The notes beneath the pieces were generated by a model, which saw nothing but the letters and a program-made list of their open reading frames with translations, ran no database searches and was not told where the DNA came from. Below are positions 1 through 20,747 of a DNA stretch of 64,000 bases, piece after piece. Where the stretch lies: contig CM056563.1 of assembly GCA_029721515.1 (NCBI GenBank), positions 20,465,954-20,529,953 on the forward strand, written 5' to 3'. Position 1 is the stretch's first letter, and each line of letters begins with the position of its first letter. Made by a program: the position numbers and the translations under genes. The DNA comes from Synanceia verrucosa. Taxonomy: Eukaryota; Chordata; Actinopteri; Perciformes; Synanceiidae.

Positions 1-181
1 AAGTGATCAGTGGGAGTGGTAAAGTAGTATGCATAAAGCTGTATGTGGTCATGAGTGGTGTATTCTCATCTATAGGTGCAACTATGCTGGAAAGAAAAAT
101 GCTCTCAGGGTGAGTTTGTTTGATAATGATAATTTCCTCTTATTTAAAGTTTTAAAAAAATGTGGTGTGAGAGATACTTAC

Positions 182-8591
<8,410 letters not shown>

Positions 8592-10424
8592 CCTGACTTC
8601 ACCTCCTCAAAGCTACACCAAAAAACAAGGCAAACAAAGCTGTCTATCAGAGGACAAATTAGCATGTGGTTCCTCAAACCTGCACTCATGTTTGTGTGAG
8701 CTACAGAAAGATTTCAAACTAGATTATTGGATCATAAAACAGGATTATTTGAGCAGCAAAATACTCAACCTTGACGCTGAATGAAAATTCTTGGGTTGAC
8801 TTGCTGTTAAAGACAGTTGTCCCTATATGAATTTTTTTATGATTTGATGCTGCTTTTTTGTTGTTTTTCTGTCTTTTATTTTTGATACAGTGTTTTTATT
8901 TCGTGCTTGTAAGAATATTTTAAATATCATCCATCTCTGCCAGGAGCCTTTTGCAAATCAGATTCAAAATCTGAATATCTGTATCAAAGTAGCTCTGACA
9001 CTGACTGGCCGCTGAGAAATAGCTAAATGTAAGGTTTTCTCTGAAAATGAGGCCTCCTATTCAGAAGAGGCACTTCCTGTTCAGGGAAACACTACGCCTC
9101 CACCAGGAAACACAGGCGAACATGAACAGCTGTCAACTCCCCAAGCAGATAGGAATTAATGATCTTTTTACTGTGACGAGCCACACTGCCTCTCATGCGC
9201 TGATGAAAAGATACTGTACAGATTTAAAACCAGAGAAACATATTCTTTCACACAGAAGAGAAGCTCATAAATTTCTTCACAGTGCAACTTGAACATTATA
9301 CTGTCATTAATCCTCACGCAGCTGCTTGCGGGGACGACTATCGTCCAGCAGATCCACACTGTATGTTCCCCCAAGCTTTCTCATCTTACCAACAGCAGGC
9401 GACACCATTCCCCAGAGGGCCACAGTCCATACTAACAATAACCAGACACTCAGAGATACAACAGAAAGTTGTCTCTAGCATCCAAAATAAATGACCAAGT
9501 GGAGCCTTTGTTTAAAACTCTTTCATAAACTTTAAATACCGCTGCCATGTGGGACAATCCAGTCTGACTAATCGCCGCTGAGCTGCTCAACACTGGACAG
9601 AATTCAACAAAATCTTCTTAAAAAAATATTTTGCACTGCTTTTGAAACTTCCATTCACATCACAGCAGACATTCTGGTGAATTATAGGAAGAACGTGTGA
9701 CTAATTAATAATATTAACGATGGTCTTCCTCACAAGATTTCAATGTGAAGCTTTAAAATGTCCAACATATAAATCGAAACAGGCTGTATAATTATTTACA
9801 GGTGTATAAATAATGACCAGGTAACCAACTTTACGGTTCAATCTTGTATATTTTTGTTTATGGCAAACCAAAACAAAAATATACATGTTAAGTTTCACCT
9901 GAAATCATGTTGCGGTCCAAAGGAAGCCAAGAATTCACAAATACTCTCACTGACATCATATGGGTGAGGGTTATTTTTAAGAATAACAGAAATTGCCCAT
10001 CAAACGTGACCGTTCAATGTTCCTCTTTCAGTGTCATGTGAAAAAGGTGCATCTGCATGGTGTGAACACAGGGGCATGTGAAAACCCCAGGAGCATCACA
10101 TCAAAGTGCAGCTGAGTCATCAATCATGTGGAAATAAGTTTCATTCTTACATCATCTGAATTAGAATGCCCCGCTTTCTATGTCTGGTGAACTTTGGTTG
10201 AAATTACAAACAGGATCTCGGCTCACGGAGTTCAATTTACAAACCTCTTGGCACAATGCGACTTTCACTGTATCACCTATTTCCATGTGTTGTATTGAAT
10301 TACGGAGTTTCAAGTTAAATAAAATAGCTGGGCTCCTCTGACACATGGTAGAGCCCCTCTGCTAGATCTCTGTTATCAACGACTCAGGGTTACTATCACA
10401 GAAGAGGTGAAGAACGGTTTTACT

Positions 10425-11104
10425 TAAGGCTGGGTATCGATTCAGATTCTCCAGATCGATTCGATATTTCAAGGTCCCGATTTGATTCACGATTCAATAT
10501 TGATTCAGTCAGGGATATTTCAGTTAAAAAAAAATGCTCTGTTATTTTCTGTGCATGTTGAGCGTTTGCTGGTAACTTAGATGTCAATACCTGCTCCAGG
10601 CTGGTTTGTTTGTGATGTCTTATCAAATGGTTGTGAGGATTTGTCGTATTGCCGCTGTATTTTATCTTCCCGTTGCATATTTTGCATACTACTTGTTTTT
10701 TTGTCCAACTCGTCATTTTCTTCCAACTTCTTAAATGCGAAATGCATCCAAACGTCAGCTTTTAAACTCGTCGGCGGTGCCTGGAGAAGTGGACTCGCTT
10801 CCGCCATGTTTGTTTGACTGCTGGCAGTAACATCTCACAGGTCTTGTTTCTTGGAAAGCGGCACTAAACGCTGATCACACAAGACTTCTTTGGTTTCGGT
10901 AGACTAGACGTATGTATGACGTATGTATGCCCTCACACGAGACTGGCAGGCGGGTTTATACTTCAGGCTGCTTTTCCGTACGTCCAATGAAGAAAAAAAT
11001 ACGCAAGTTAAAAGATTGATCTTTGGATTTTATGGATTATCAACCATTTAAATGGAGATGGATTAAAATCGATTGAATAGATTTTTTTTTTTAACCCAGC
11101 CCTA
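10425..11104 (-). mobile_element. hAT transposon fossil with BED zinc-finger remnant
   Basis: The ends TAAGGCTGGGTA and AACCCAGCCCTA form imperfect terminal inverted repeats. The flanks GTTTTACT and ATTTTATT match at 6 of 8 positions, consistent with a decayed 8-bp hAT target duplication. Inside, on the minus strand from 10807, an open stretch starts MAEASPLLQAPPTSLKADVW, then shifts frame near DELDKK into VVCKICNGKIKYSGN and HNHLIRHH, the C-x2-C...H-x4-H layout of a BED finger. The catalytic domain is missing, so it is an internally deleted fossil. Confidence 0.75.
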
Positions 11105-11568
11105 ATTTTATTATTGATTAACAATTATTTCAAACAATGTCTGGCATTGAGCTGAAGCAATACAGCAGTCAGCTCACAACCAGTTTATTTTCCAATGATA
11201 AGGGACAAAAGATATTTTCATCATTAAGGTCATAATGGATCAACAAAGTCTTAACTTAATGGCTGTAAGTCAAATTCCTTCTCTCGACTCATCATAAAAC
11301 TCAGACTCTTGGCACGAAAACAGGCTTTACTGGATCTTTTTCAAATCAGCCAGATAAGTCATGTTTGCTCAGTTTTCAATGCTTAATAATCACGTGGCAC
11401 AAATGTCACTGATATTACTGGAAATACTTGACAAAGAGAGATTCAGCCAGCTTTCCATTTATGGCCTCTGCAAACACAGGTGACAACAAGACCTATTATG
11501 CCATTATGCAAAGTCATAAAGAATTTCATCAGAAGTCAATAGTGAATAAGCATATCTGATCAGTGCAT

Positions 11569-12111
11569 GACTCCTAGACTTGTAGTTCTCGAGAACGGTC
11601 TCAAGACCACTTTTCTGTGGTCTTGGTCTTGTCACGGCCTCGACAGTCTTTGATCTCGTTCTTGTCTTGGGTCTCTCGGTCTCGCAATGTCTCAGACCGG
11701 CCGAGTGGTCTTGAAGGGATTTATAACCTATAATATCCAGGCATGCAGTTTTTTTTTTATATCATTGATATTTTTGGGGGGACTTTTTGATATTTATAAC
11801 ATTTTTGGTGCACCTGTGTGTGTCTATATATTTAATTACATTATTGTGCTTATAATGGCCTTGTTTAAATTAATATATAGCATCATTGGCCTTTGAATAA
11901 TATTTGCATATCGTTGTGATTGATTAGCATTAGGCTTATGCCATGTCAGTGATGCTGATATTATACAGTGTAATTTAGCTACTATAAGGCAAAATAATGC
12001 AATTTCAAGTTGACAAATGTTCTACAACTTATGCAAAATGGCAAAAAAAATGTTTTTTGTCTCAGTCTTGAGATGAACTAGTCTTGGTCTTGGTGGTGTC
12101 TAGGAATCAAT
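11569..12111. mobile_element. MITE-like element with TGAYTCCTAGAC ends
   Basis: The left end TGACTCCTAGAC and the right end GTCTAGGAATCA are inverted copies with one mismatch. Both sub-ends are rich in CTTGGTCTTG / GTCTCAAGACC motifs typical of a common fish repeat. No transposase coding is visible in the AT-rich centre. The superfamily cannot be assigned by eye. Confidence 0.5.
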
Positions 12112-12726
12112 GACTGGTATATGGTTAAAAAGATGATGTGCTTGTCTGGCCAGATGATCTCTGAAATCTGTGGAGTGGAAGATTCAGACATGTTGTCCTG
12201 CAGATGGGATGCAGATGGAGATGGTGATGGGCGTGACAACTGAAGGCAGAGGCACAACATTAACTTGAATTTGACTGAGTCTGAATATGCATCCCAATCT
12301 AGTGTGACCTGTAACAGCTCAGCCCTGTTTGACGACACCTGGCGAAGCGTTATCTATAACAATTAACAAAACTGGGTCAATCATGAGAAAATATACAACA
12401 TAACAACAACATGAAACCAAGCAAGCCTCAAGGACTTTATGTCAAATGAAATGTTATCATGAGGAGTGAGAAAAACGGAGAAGCTAACTTAGTTAAAACG
12501 CAAACACACTTAACTTTAACGTTAACAACGTGGACACAGAATGGCGTCCCCAGCATGGATAACTAATAATCACGATGCTGCACTTGTAGCCCAATGGCGT
12601 TAAGACCAATAGAGTTAGCCATGTATTAACATGCAGTAACATATCAATGGAAACAAGCTAGCCTCAGGGCTAAGAAAGGATACTGAACAAATAGCAAAAG
12701 CAGAAGTCGCTGTTATGGTCACTTAC

Positions 12727-12950
12727 CTAGCTCGTTGTTATTCCTTTGGAAAGTTTTTCCGTTAAAAAAAACGTAACCCTTTTAATAAATACTGACAATG
12801 ACAGTCAGTGTTTTCCTTAAAAAAAAAAAAAGACACACAAAAGCGAAGGACAGCACAGAATAAAATGTCCTAACGGTGTTGCTTTTCTTGCCAGCACTGG
12901 AAACACTTCAACACACGGACAGACCTTTCCACCGAGCCCATTTCCTACAT
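12727..12950 (-). other. stat3: Probable non-coding first exon of stat3
   Basis: On the minus strand a strong donor (GAGCTAG|GTAAGTG) ends a candidate leader exon at 12727. It is 4.1 kb upstream of the acceptor before the stat3 start-codon exon. Vertebrate stat3 has a non-coding first exon and the translated region needs one here. The transcription start is not visible; the upper bound is an estimate about 60-100 bp downstream of the CCAAT pair. No other plausible donor-promoter pair was noticed between here and 8612. Confidence 0.45.
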
Positions 12951-12999
12951 TGCAGCATTTCCAGCCTAACAAACCTCGTAAACTATTTAATTGACAGTT

Positions 13000-13045
13000 C
13001 TAGTAGCCAATACAAGTAGGGTATTTTGTTACAACCAATGGAAAT
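13000..13045 (-). promoter_or_regulatory. Paired CCAAT boxes, candidate stat3 promoter
   Basis: Two CCAAT motifs at 13007-13011 and 13035-13039 (plus-strand sense) are spaced 28 bp start to start, the spacing common in NF-Y-driven TATA-less promoters. They lie just upstream, in the minus sense, of the candidate first exon of stat3. No TATA box is seen. NF-Y sites work in either orientation, so the direction is inferred from the neighbouring gene. Confidence 0.4.
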
Positions 13046-13329
13046 GCAGTATTTACGGAGAAAAGGCGGGACTTAACGGTTGAGTTGGTTGAGAAGGTTG
13101 TGTTTACTGCTGTCGCAACTGCGCTGTTCCCTCAAGCAAACCCTCCCTGCGGGAGGACCACAGAGTCGGACAGCGCGTTCGTTTGATACGGAGGGAGGAC
13201 GAACGCTTGGGCAGAACAGCCGGCCTGGAAGTCATCTGAGTTACTGGCAGCGTCGACGTCATAACACCAGTGCTGTTCAGTATTATTGCCCTCCCCGCAC
13301 CCAGTATCTGATTTAAAGCCTTTAATCAC

Positions 13330-15404
13330 AGTAGGTGATCACATAGAATGAAGTTGACACACAAACTGTGCAATCAGAAATCCAACATGTTTACAAAATT
13401 CAATAAAAATAAGTAGACGGTATATATTGTTTAGTAAGCTTTATTAATATTGAAGTGGCAAAATAGGCCTTAAAGTACAAAGTAACAGTCAAGCTTCGTT
13501 ATTTGAGTATGAATCAATAACACGAAAAGCAATTATGTGTCACACTGTGTTGCATCATTTCTTCCAAATGTTTTATTAATAACCAAAAGGTCAAAATGTG
13601 GCAAAAACACACCTTTTTAAAGGGACCATTATGTTACATGTGTTTCAATGAAGTGCAGTGTTTTTGTCAAAAAAAATCTGTAAAAGGATATAATCATATT
13701 ATAATAATATTATACACCTATGTAATGCCACAGGCCTATAAGTTATTTGCTACTTTGAGATCTGCATTTGATGCAAAATATTAGTGCGGGGTGTATGCTA
13801 TGCATATACTTATTCTTTGCAATCTCACACAAACACACTTTTTTCTCTGTCTTTCTCTTTCTCTCTGCTCTCTACCCTGCTCAGTGCTCTAAAGAAGCAC
13901 TCTCCTTAATTGCATTCTCCAGCTCATTGATTATTTTAATGGATCCATGTGCTTCACACTGGACTTCTGTGTGCCTGCACCACTGCAAGATCACACAGTC
14001 ACTAGGGACGAAAGTGGAAGCTGTTCATCCTCTCTGTCCTTGTATCATCAGAAACATTGGCAGTTGACAAGACACTCAGAATAATTACAGTCCAATTACT
14101 ATAGCTTCCTGTCATCCCCCACTATCGTTTAACTTAAAATGATGGTCAGACAGCTTTTTTCCATCCCTGTGGCCATTCCTTTGATGCACAGGACTGCCGC
14201 AGGCTTCTGCAAACACATCTGTAGAATACATGATGATGCTCTGACATTTATCAGTGCCATGCCATTCACAATGCTCAACGGTGTGCTTTGTTACACAGTC
14301 AGTCATTAAGCTGTCATCTTGCTTTTCAGACCATAATTTTTATGCGTGCAATTACCTTTGAAACATTTAATGGGGATGTAAGAATGTACTGTGATGAGCT
14401 GTGACCATGGCGACAGTCATTTTCCCTCTTCTCTCTGCTGAGGTGTGCTTTGTGGAAGTTGACGAGTACAACATGTCCAGATGCATCAAATATAGCTTGG
14501 TGAGCGTATGATAAAAACACTACAGTAAATGATGATCAAGCACATTTTTAAGCATGCATTGTAAAGAATACAAAAAGCTACATTCTATTAATATCAGCTT
14601 TGAGTATTTCAGCATATTATGTAGCTGACATTTTGGACAAGTGATCCAGAATATAGCAAAGAGAGACATAATATAGCATAACGTCAACTCAGTGGTGGAC
14701 TACTGATTCTTTTAAGGCTTCATGATCCTTTGTCACAATCTTTTTTTTTTAATCACAGCACAAAAATGTACACAGAGGATATGACTTGCCTTGCCATTCA
14801 TTAGTTCTTGAAATGTTACAACAGCAACTTCAGCTATTTAAGGTGATGCTGAGCGATGAATATTTAAATACTTTTGATTTTTTTTGTTTAAATGTTCCCA
14901 ATATAATTTATCAGACATTCTGTTTCCATTATATTGTAACAGGTGGCATAATGGCTGAGTGCTTGGCAGTAAATAACCTTTCTCCTACTTGTTTAGCGTT
15001 AAATTTTACTTGCACACATTACATCACTACATCAATTACAGCATAAATGATGCCAACAACTTCCTGTTACCATGCCTACTAATGTGCATATGATACATGG
15101 CAAATATTAGATTATACATTACATCCTCCCTAGCAAAGACTATTTATACCTTTTTGTTCTTATAGCCACTCAATTTATCAAACCAACAACAAACAGCCTA
15201 AACTTAACCAGTCAGCTTGTAGCATGTTTCAAAAGCGTGCTTTGTTTTTAAAGAGGAGCAAATATGAAAGTCACCCTGCTGGGTGCAGTAAAAATAGAAC
15301 ATAGATTGTGATCACATCTAGAAAGTCCTGACAACTAATATTGTGTCCTTGTGATAAGCCTCCATTCCCCTCTTCATCCTTTTATCCTGCAGAGCTGGAG
15401 CGCT
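13330..15404 (-). other. cavin1 3' UTR and intergenic spacer to stat3
   Basis: Downstream of the cavin1 stop there is no supported ORF. Minus-strand AATAAA signals occur near 13442 and 13573, and ATTAAA forms near 14370, so a long 3' UTR of 1-2 kb is possible. The actual cleavage site cannot be chosen from sequence alone. Confidence 0.4.
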
Positions 15405-16169
15405 CTACTCGCTTTGGGCCTCCTTTAGGTGGTCTGGCTCCACCCTGACCAGCTGAGAGTCTTCAGTCACCTCCAACAGAGCCTCCATCTCTGGGCTGTC
15501 TACACTCACCAGCTCCCCTTCCTCCACCTCCACGTGCACGCCCAGCCCGTTCTCCTCCCCTGCCGGCTGGCCCTCAGCCTCGGTCACCTCCACCATCTCC
15601 GTGTTCTGCACCACCTCCTCCTCCCCTTCTCGGATCTTCTTAACATGGAAGGTGAAGGGGGGCACGCGGTACACAGTGGTCTTGGATCGGGCGTAGATCG
15701 TGTGGTCTGGAGTGAGGGACTTTTTCGCCTTCTCTTTGGAGCTCTTCAACTTTGCCCTGCGCTCCTGGTTGGGGGTCATGCGGCTCCCGAGCTTGCCCAT
15801 CTTCTTCTCCAGGCTGTGCTTGGTTTTCTCCAGGTTGTCACGGGTTCTCTGTCTCGTCTTCTCCAGGTTCTCGCGGGTCCTCTGCCTTGTCTTCTCCAAG
15901 TTCTCCTTTGTCTTTATCTTGGTCTTCTCCATGCTCTCTTTGGAGAAGGCTTTCTTTATGTTGTCCACTTGCTGCTTGGTGCTGCGTTGGAGACGCTTGG
16001 TACGAGACTCTTCGATAATCTCCTCAATTTCCACCTCCTCGTCTGAATTGAGATTGTCTGGGAGTCCCTCTTGTCCCTCAGGTATCTGTTCAAGGCCCTC
16101 CACAGCTTTGCCCTCAACTACCGCCTCTCCTGTCTTGGGTTTGGATGTCTTCGGTGGCTTCACTTGGTC
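15405..16169 (-). CDS. cavin1: cavin1 exon 2: HR2 with undecad repeats and C-terminal tail
   Basis: Residues 168-421. An acidic DR2 segment (EEVEIEEIIEE) is followed at about residues 248-291 by near-identical 11-residue units of the form KTRQRTRENLE. These are the cavin-1-specific undecad coiled coil. The conserved HR2 motif VYRVPPFTFHVKKIREG follows, then a very acidic tail ending EAQSE. The repeats are also visible in the DNA as tandem 33-bp units at 15810-15930. Long antisense open frames over this exon are composition shadows. Confidence 0.95.
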   Translation of the reverse strand, partial: DQVKPPKTSKPKTGEAVVEGKAVEGLEQIPEGQEGLPDNLNSDEEVEIEEIIEESRTKRLQRSTKQQVDNIKKAFSKESMEKTKIKTKENLEKTRQRTRENLEKTRQRTRDNLEKTKHSLEKKMGKLGSRMTPNQERRAKLKSSKEKAKKSLTPDHTIYARSKTTVYRVPPFTFHVKKIREGEEEVVQNTEMVEVTEAEGQPAGEENGLGVHVEVEEGELVSVDSPEMEALLEVTEDSQLVRVEPDHLKEAQSE

Positions 16170-19100
16170 CTGAGTGAGCAAAATAGAGGAAAAACAGACA
16201 CCTATTAAGCCACAGCAGCATTATATTAAAGAATCACAACGAGAGAATCGAATCACATTTTCAATTTGACATTTACTACATTACTTATCTGAACAACACT
16301 GATTGTATTGTATGATTTAATGGAAATTATGACATTTAATATGTCATGAGAAAATTATCAGCCTGAGAAAGTGAAGTTAATGGCCTTTGGGTGAGAAATG
16401 AAATTGAAATTTGAACATGATGCTATATCCATCTACACATCAATGCACACGTTTCCCTGCTTGTAGCTGGTGTACAGTGCCATCTAGTGGTGTCCATCAC
16501 ATGCCAAACATCAAGCGCCAGCATGGCTACACCCAGTTATTTTACTCTTCAAGTCCTAATATATAATCTGGTGTGGTCACATGAACTGTACACCACATCC
16601 CTGCAGTAATAATAAAACTATGGGGTTCAAAAGAAATTACCTGCAGCTCCACAGTCATATTGAAACTGACACCCTTTAACCCTCTAACCACAGGTGTATT
16701 TCCTGCCATTTTATCATCATTTCTCTGTAGATACTTAAACTGACACAGTGTCAGTTTTGTGACTTAATGGCCTAATTTTCAGATCTAATAGTAGACCTAA
16801 ACAAAGAAAAGCATTTTACATGTTAAAAATATGGATCATAAATTACAGATGTTACACATATTTCTATATCTATTTTCTATATTTTATGATGCTGCTTTTG
16901 TTTCACTGGAAAGACTTGGTAGTTTGCACAGTTTCAGTTTATCCTATAATGCACAGCAGAGCACAGCCATGCAGCAGTTTCACACTGTGTAAACCCAGAA
17001 GTGAGACCATACTGTCTGTTCTATATGCAACATTACACATTTCCTTCATCTGGAGTACTTTCTTAGGCTTATACGTCCTTCCACGTTTTTTACTACCAAG
17101 TTGCTGCCAATCAGCCAGTGCTGCGGCAGCCATGTTTCCATGTAGTGTGGCAGGACTCTGTCAGTGAGGTAGCAGATATCCACATGGGGAGCAGCAGGAC
17201 TATGCTAACAATGTTAACGCCCTAACAGCATGTCTGTCTGTGGCCCGAGAGGGATTAAAGGTCCCACCCTGCTGCACCTCTTCTCTTCCACCACAGACAT
17301 CTTCACATGATAAATATAAAGATATATTAATATATCAAAACGATAGTATGAGAGTAAGTCAGTAAGGCTATGCCATCATACATAACATTCGGTCAATTAA
17401 ACTACCCATGAAAGATTTCATGGGTAGTTTAATCGGTATTTTGTAGTTATGTGTTTTATGCTGCTGATATTCTTTCCTTCAGCACACAACACATTTTAAT
17501 AATTCACTGCATTTTTATTTACTTGCATTTAGCCGAAAGCTAAAAGAAAATCTGGTTTGACATGTTCATGCTGAATTTGAGAAATACAGAGTATAACAAT
17601 CTGCGCAGAAAAATTTTGAGATATCAAGATCAATGAATGTTGTTATTGTCATCTGTTGCAGATTGAATGCACCACAGAAACTCATTTATGGTTGACTGAA
17701 AGCAGAAAGCAGCACGTTTGAGACATGTCTTGGTTTGTCCCTGTCCAATGTTTCCAGGTAGAGTAAGGGTTTCAAAACTGAAAGTGGAACTTGAGACTGT
17801 GGGTTTTATGGTTTTATGTTATAAGTAACTTGTAATATTTGGAATAAAACTGGATTTCATTACTGATGTCAAACTTTTGTAAGATAAACACCTGTCAGAT
17901 CATATGAACACCATATCTCCCTGGGCAGTTCAAATACTGCCATATGATCCCACCATAAAATGGACATTGCGTCCTTATCTGGTGCCGTGTAGGGTGTGGG
18001 CTCGACCGACAGCTCGCTCTGTATGGGTTTATTTTAGGCTGGCCTTTTGCCTCTCTCTGGATTCAATGCCGTTCTCTGGCTGCCGGCCCCTGCAGCGTCC
18101 TACAGGCTCTCTCACATGGCAACGGGTAAACACAACGCTCTGTCACCATGGCAACCACCTGCTCATGTTGTCTCTGGGGGGTGGTGAAGTTTAGCTGGAT
18201 AAACAGCTGACGTCTCTACATCAATATGCCAACATGAGTGTAGTACAATTAAACTAAAATACATGCTGTGCACAAAGAGCAGAGTTTTAATGAGCACATA
18301 ACTCTGCCACAGTATGTTTCCATACATTCTGTCAGAACAATGTATGGAAAAATATATGTGGACAAATATGCACAGTCACAAAAATGTGACCAGAACTTAA
18401 AAAAACAGTTGAAGTCACTGGCAGTAAACATGTGGCCTCACAGGGGTACAAGTACATAAAAAACACTATGAATTGCTGTCTAAGGAGCTGCTCAGGTGAG
18501 CTCATATGTTCCTGGCAAAGCTTGTTTGCTGCTGTGGGGAGAGTTTAGCTGGCGGGCTAAAATTAAAAGGCTGTTAAGTTTAATATATATAAGTGCATAA
18601 GTGTTCCTGGAGTAAACAGCCCCTATAGTATGCATAGTATAAGAAGTGATACTGTAAGTAGTTCTGATGACTGAACAGGGAGCTTCTGCAGCTGATGGAA
18701 AAACAGCAGTGCAGCATCCTGGGAACAGCTGAGGTCACAGCTCAGCTCATCAGCTCAGTACAACCATAAGACATTTTTAGGTGACCAAAATGTTCCCATT
18801 AATTTAAATAACCTGAGAACACACTGTGAAAGGGTTAAAGTTTTAAGACAAAATATGGAAACTCCCAGTGATCAACCACAAGGCAGCCCAGCCTTAATGC
18901 ATCGCCTGCTTTATGGTCTATTTGACTATAAATGGGATCATAATTTAATAAATAAACAGTGTGTTGAATAAGACTTGGAACTAGTGAGTAAGATCATAAA
19001 CTTATGTTTAAAATGTTTACTGAGGTAATAAATCAAGTGAGAAGTTGGCTCATTTTCTCACAGACTTCTGTCCAATGCAACTTGCTTGCTTCTTCAGTCG

Positions 19101-19664
19101 CCCCCTGCTGGCCATTAGAAAGAATGTAAGTTTAAGGCACTTAAGCTTCAGTTTTCAGAAGCAGATAATTGATCACTGCTAAACTCACTCATTGTTTTTA
19201 ATCTTGAAACAAAGTGAACCTTGAAGTTGATGGAAAACAAACATACATACGCTGAAGGATTTTCTGTGATACAGTAGTTAGTCAAGGATTTTTCATAATG
19301 ACTTTGAAGGTCTTGTGGGAACCTGTAAGAAAAAATGCATGTTGGAACAGTTTGTTGTTGACATTCTTAAAACTTGACTCACTGTGTCTGTGGAAATTGT
19401 GATAACAGCAAAGCCTGTTTGGGTTCCTCTGTCTGATTACAAAGCAGGAGACTGGAAGCTTGAAGATGGTAAGTCCATTAGTGTCCCTGCATTACCCTCC
19501 ACTCTCCTCCAATTACCAGCAGTGGAAAAGTGGGCACTGTGTGTCTGTTTACTGACAGCAGCCAGGGGAATGGTGACTGAGTGTATGTGAGCTCTCCTCA
19601 ATGAGAAGGAGCTCTGTTGCTAATGTTGCTTTTCTCTACAGAGTGGCATGAATCATACCTCATG

Positions 19665-19699
<35 letters not shown>

Positions 19700-20701
19700 C
19701 TGTGTGTGTGTGTTTGGTGTGTTTGATTTGCTTGGACAAGCCAACAAATGTCTGAGCCGTCAGTCAGGAAGGAGGCACAACAGAGGAAATGCAATTAAAA
19801 TGTAGACTAAGGGGGAAAGATTGTGGCAGACAGCAATGATTACAAAGTGATACAGAAATGTTGAAACAGGCCAGGTTTTATTATTAAAGATTAGATCAGA
19901 ATGGTCTCAACTTGCGGTGATGTAATACTGAGAAGTAAATGTACCGTGTACCAAGAGCAAAGGTTTTTTTCATTTTAGAAATATTATCAGCAAAATGTTC
20001 TCTGTCTGACTCATACCAGCTTGGGATAATTTAACCAACTGTTACCGTGGGCAACAGAGCAAACAGTGCTCTCAATCAGCACTAAGCAGAGACCACAGCA
20101 GCTCTGACTGAGGCTGCTGTCAGCTGTTCAGAAAAGAAAGGCAATTAATAATGACCATGTTATCCATGCTGTTAACAGGATGGTTGCTGCTCAGTCAGTG
20201 TTTGTATGTTGTAACGTCAAAATTTTATTTTACCAAGCCCATCTAAAAGGCTTCTCCCATCAGACTGGATTTAGCTTTCTGCAGTATATATACTGTACAT
20301 CCTTATTGTCAGTGTATTAACATCACATACAGCAGCTTAAATGGCAACTGGCACACTACTAGTTAAAAAGCAAACAAGAGCACCGATGCTAAGCAATGTG
20401 CTACTGTATGGATGCTACATTATTTCTCACACAATACCACAAAAAAATGAGGCCACGTTAGACCAGTGAATCCTGTGTTCTGGTGGCTTTGAAAACAGTG
20501 CTATGATTTTATAAAATTTGATTTTTTTTTTTTTTTTTTACAAATAGTCATGTTTGCTGACGTCTGTGTGGTTTGGAAGAGCAACAAGGATGAATTTTGT
20601 TCACAATATTTGTGATCCTGACCCACCTACACGCATGCAGACATTTAGACATTAGACAGCTTGCTCGTTTGCAGATAAACACACACACACACACGCTCAC
20701 A

Positions 20702-20747
<46 letters not shown>

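Larger units (their letters stand above)
8613..12726 (-). other. stat3 intron 1 (inferred)
   Basis: A stretch without supported host coding sequence between the candidate leader exon and the start-codon exon. It holds a fossil hAT transposon (10425-11104) and a second inverted-repeat element with GTCTTGGTCTT-rich ends (11569-12111). I see nothing else of definite identity in it. Confidence 0.4.

Noticed and set aside
15429..16173. Long plus-strand open frames of up to 205 codons
   Set aside because: They are antisense to cavin1 exon 2 and arise from its repetitive, codon-biased sequence.
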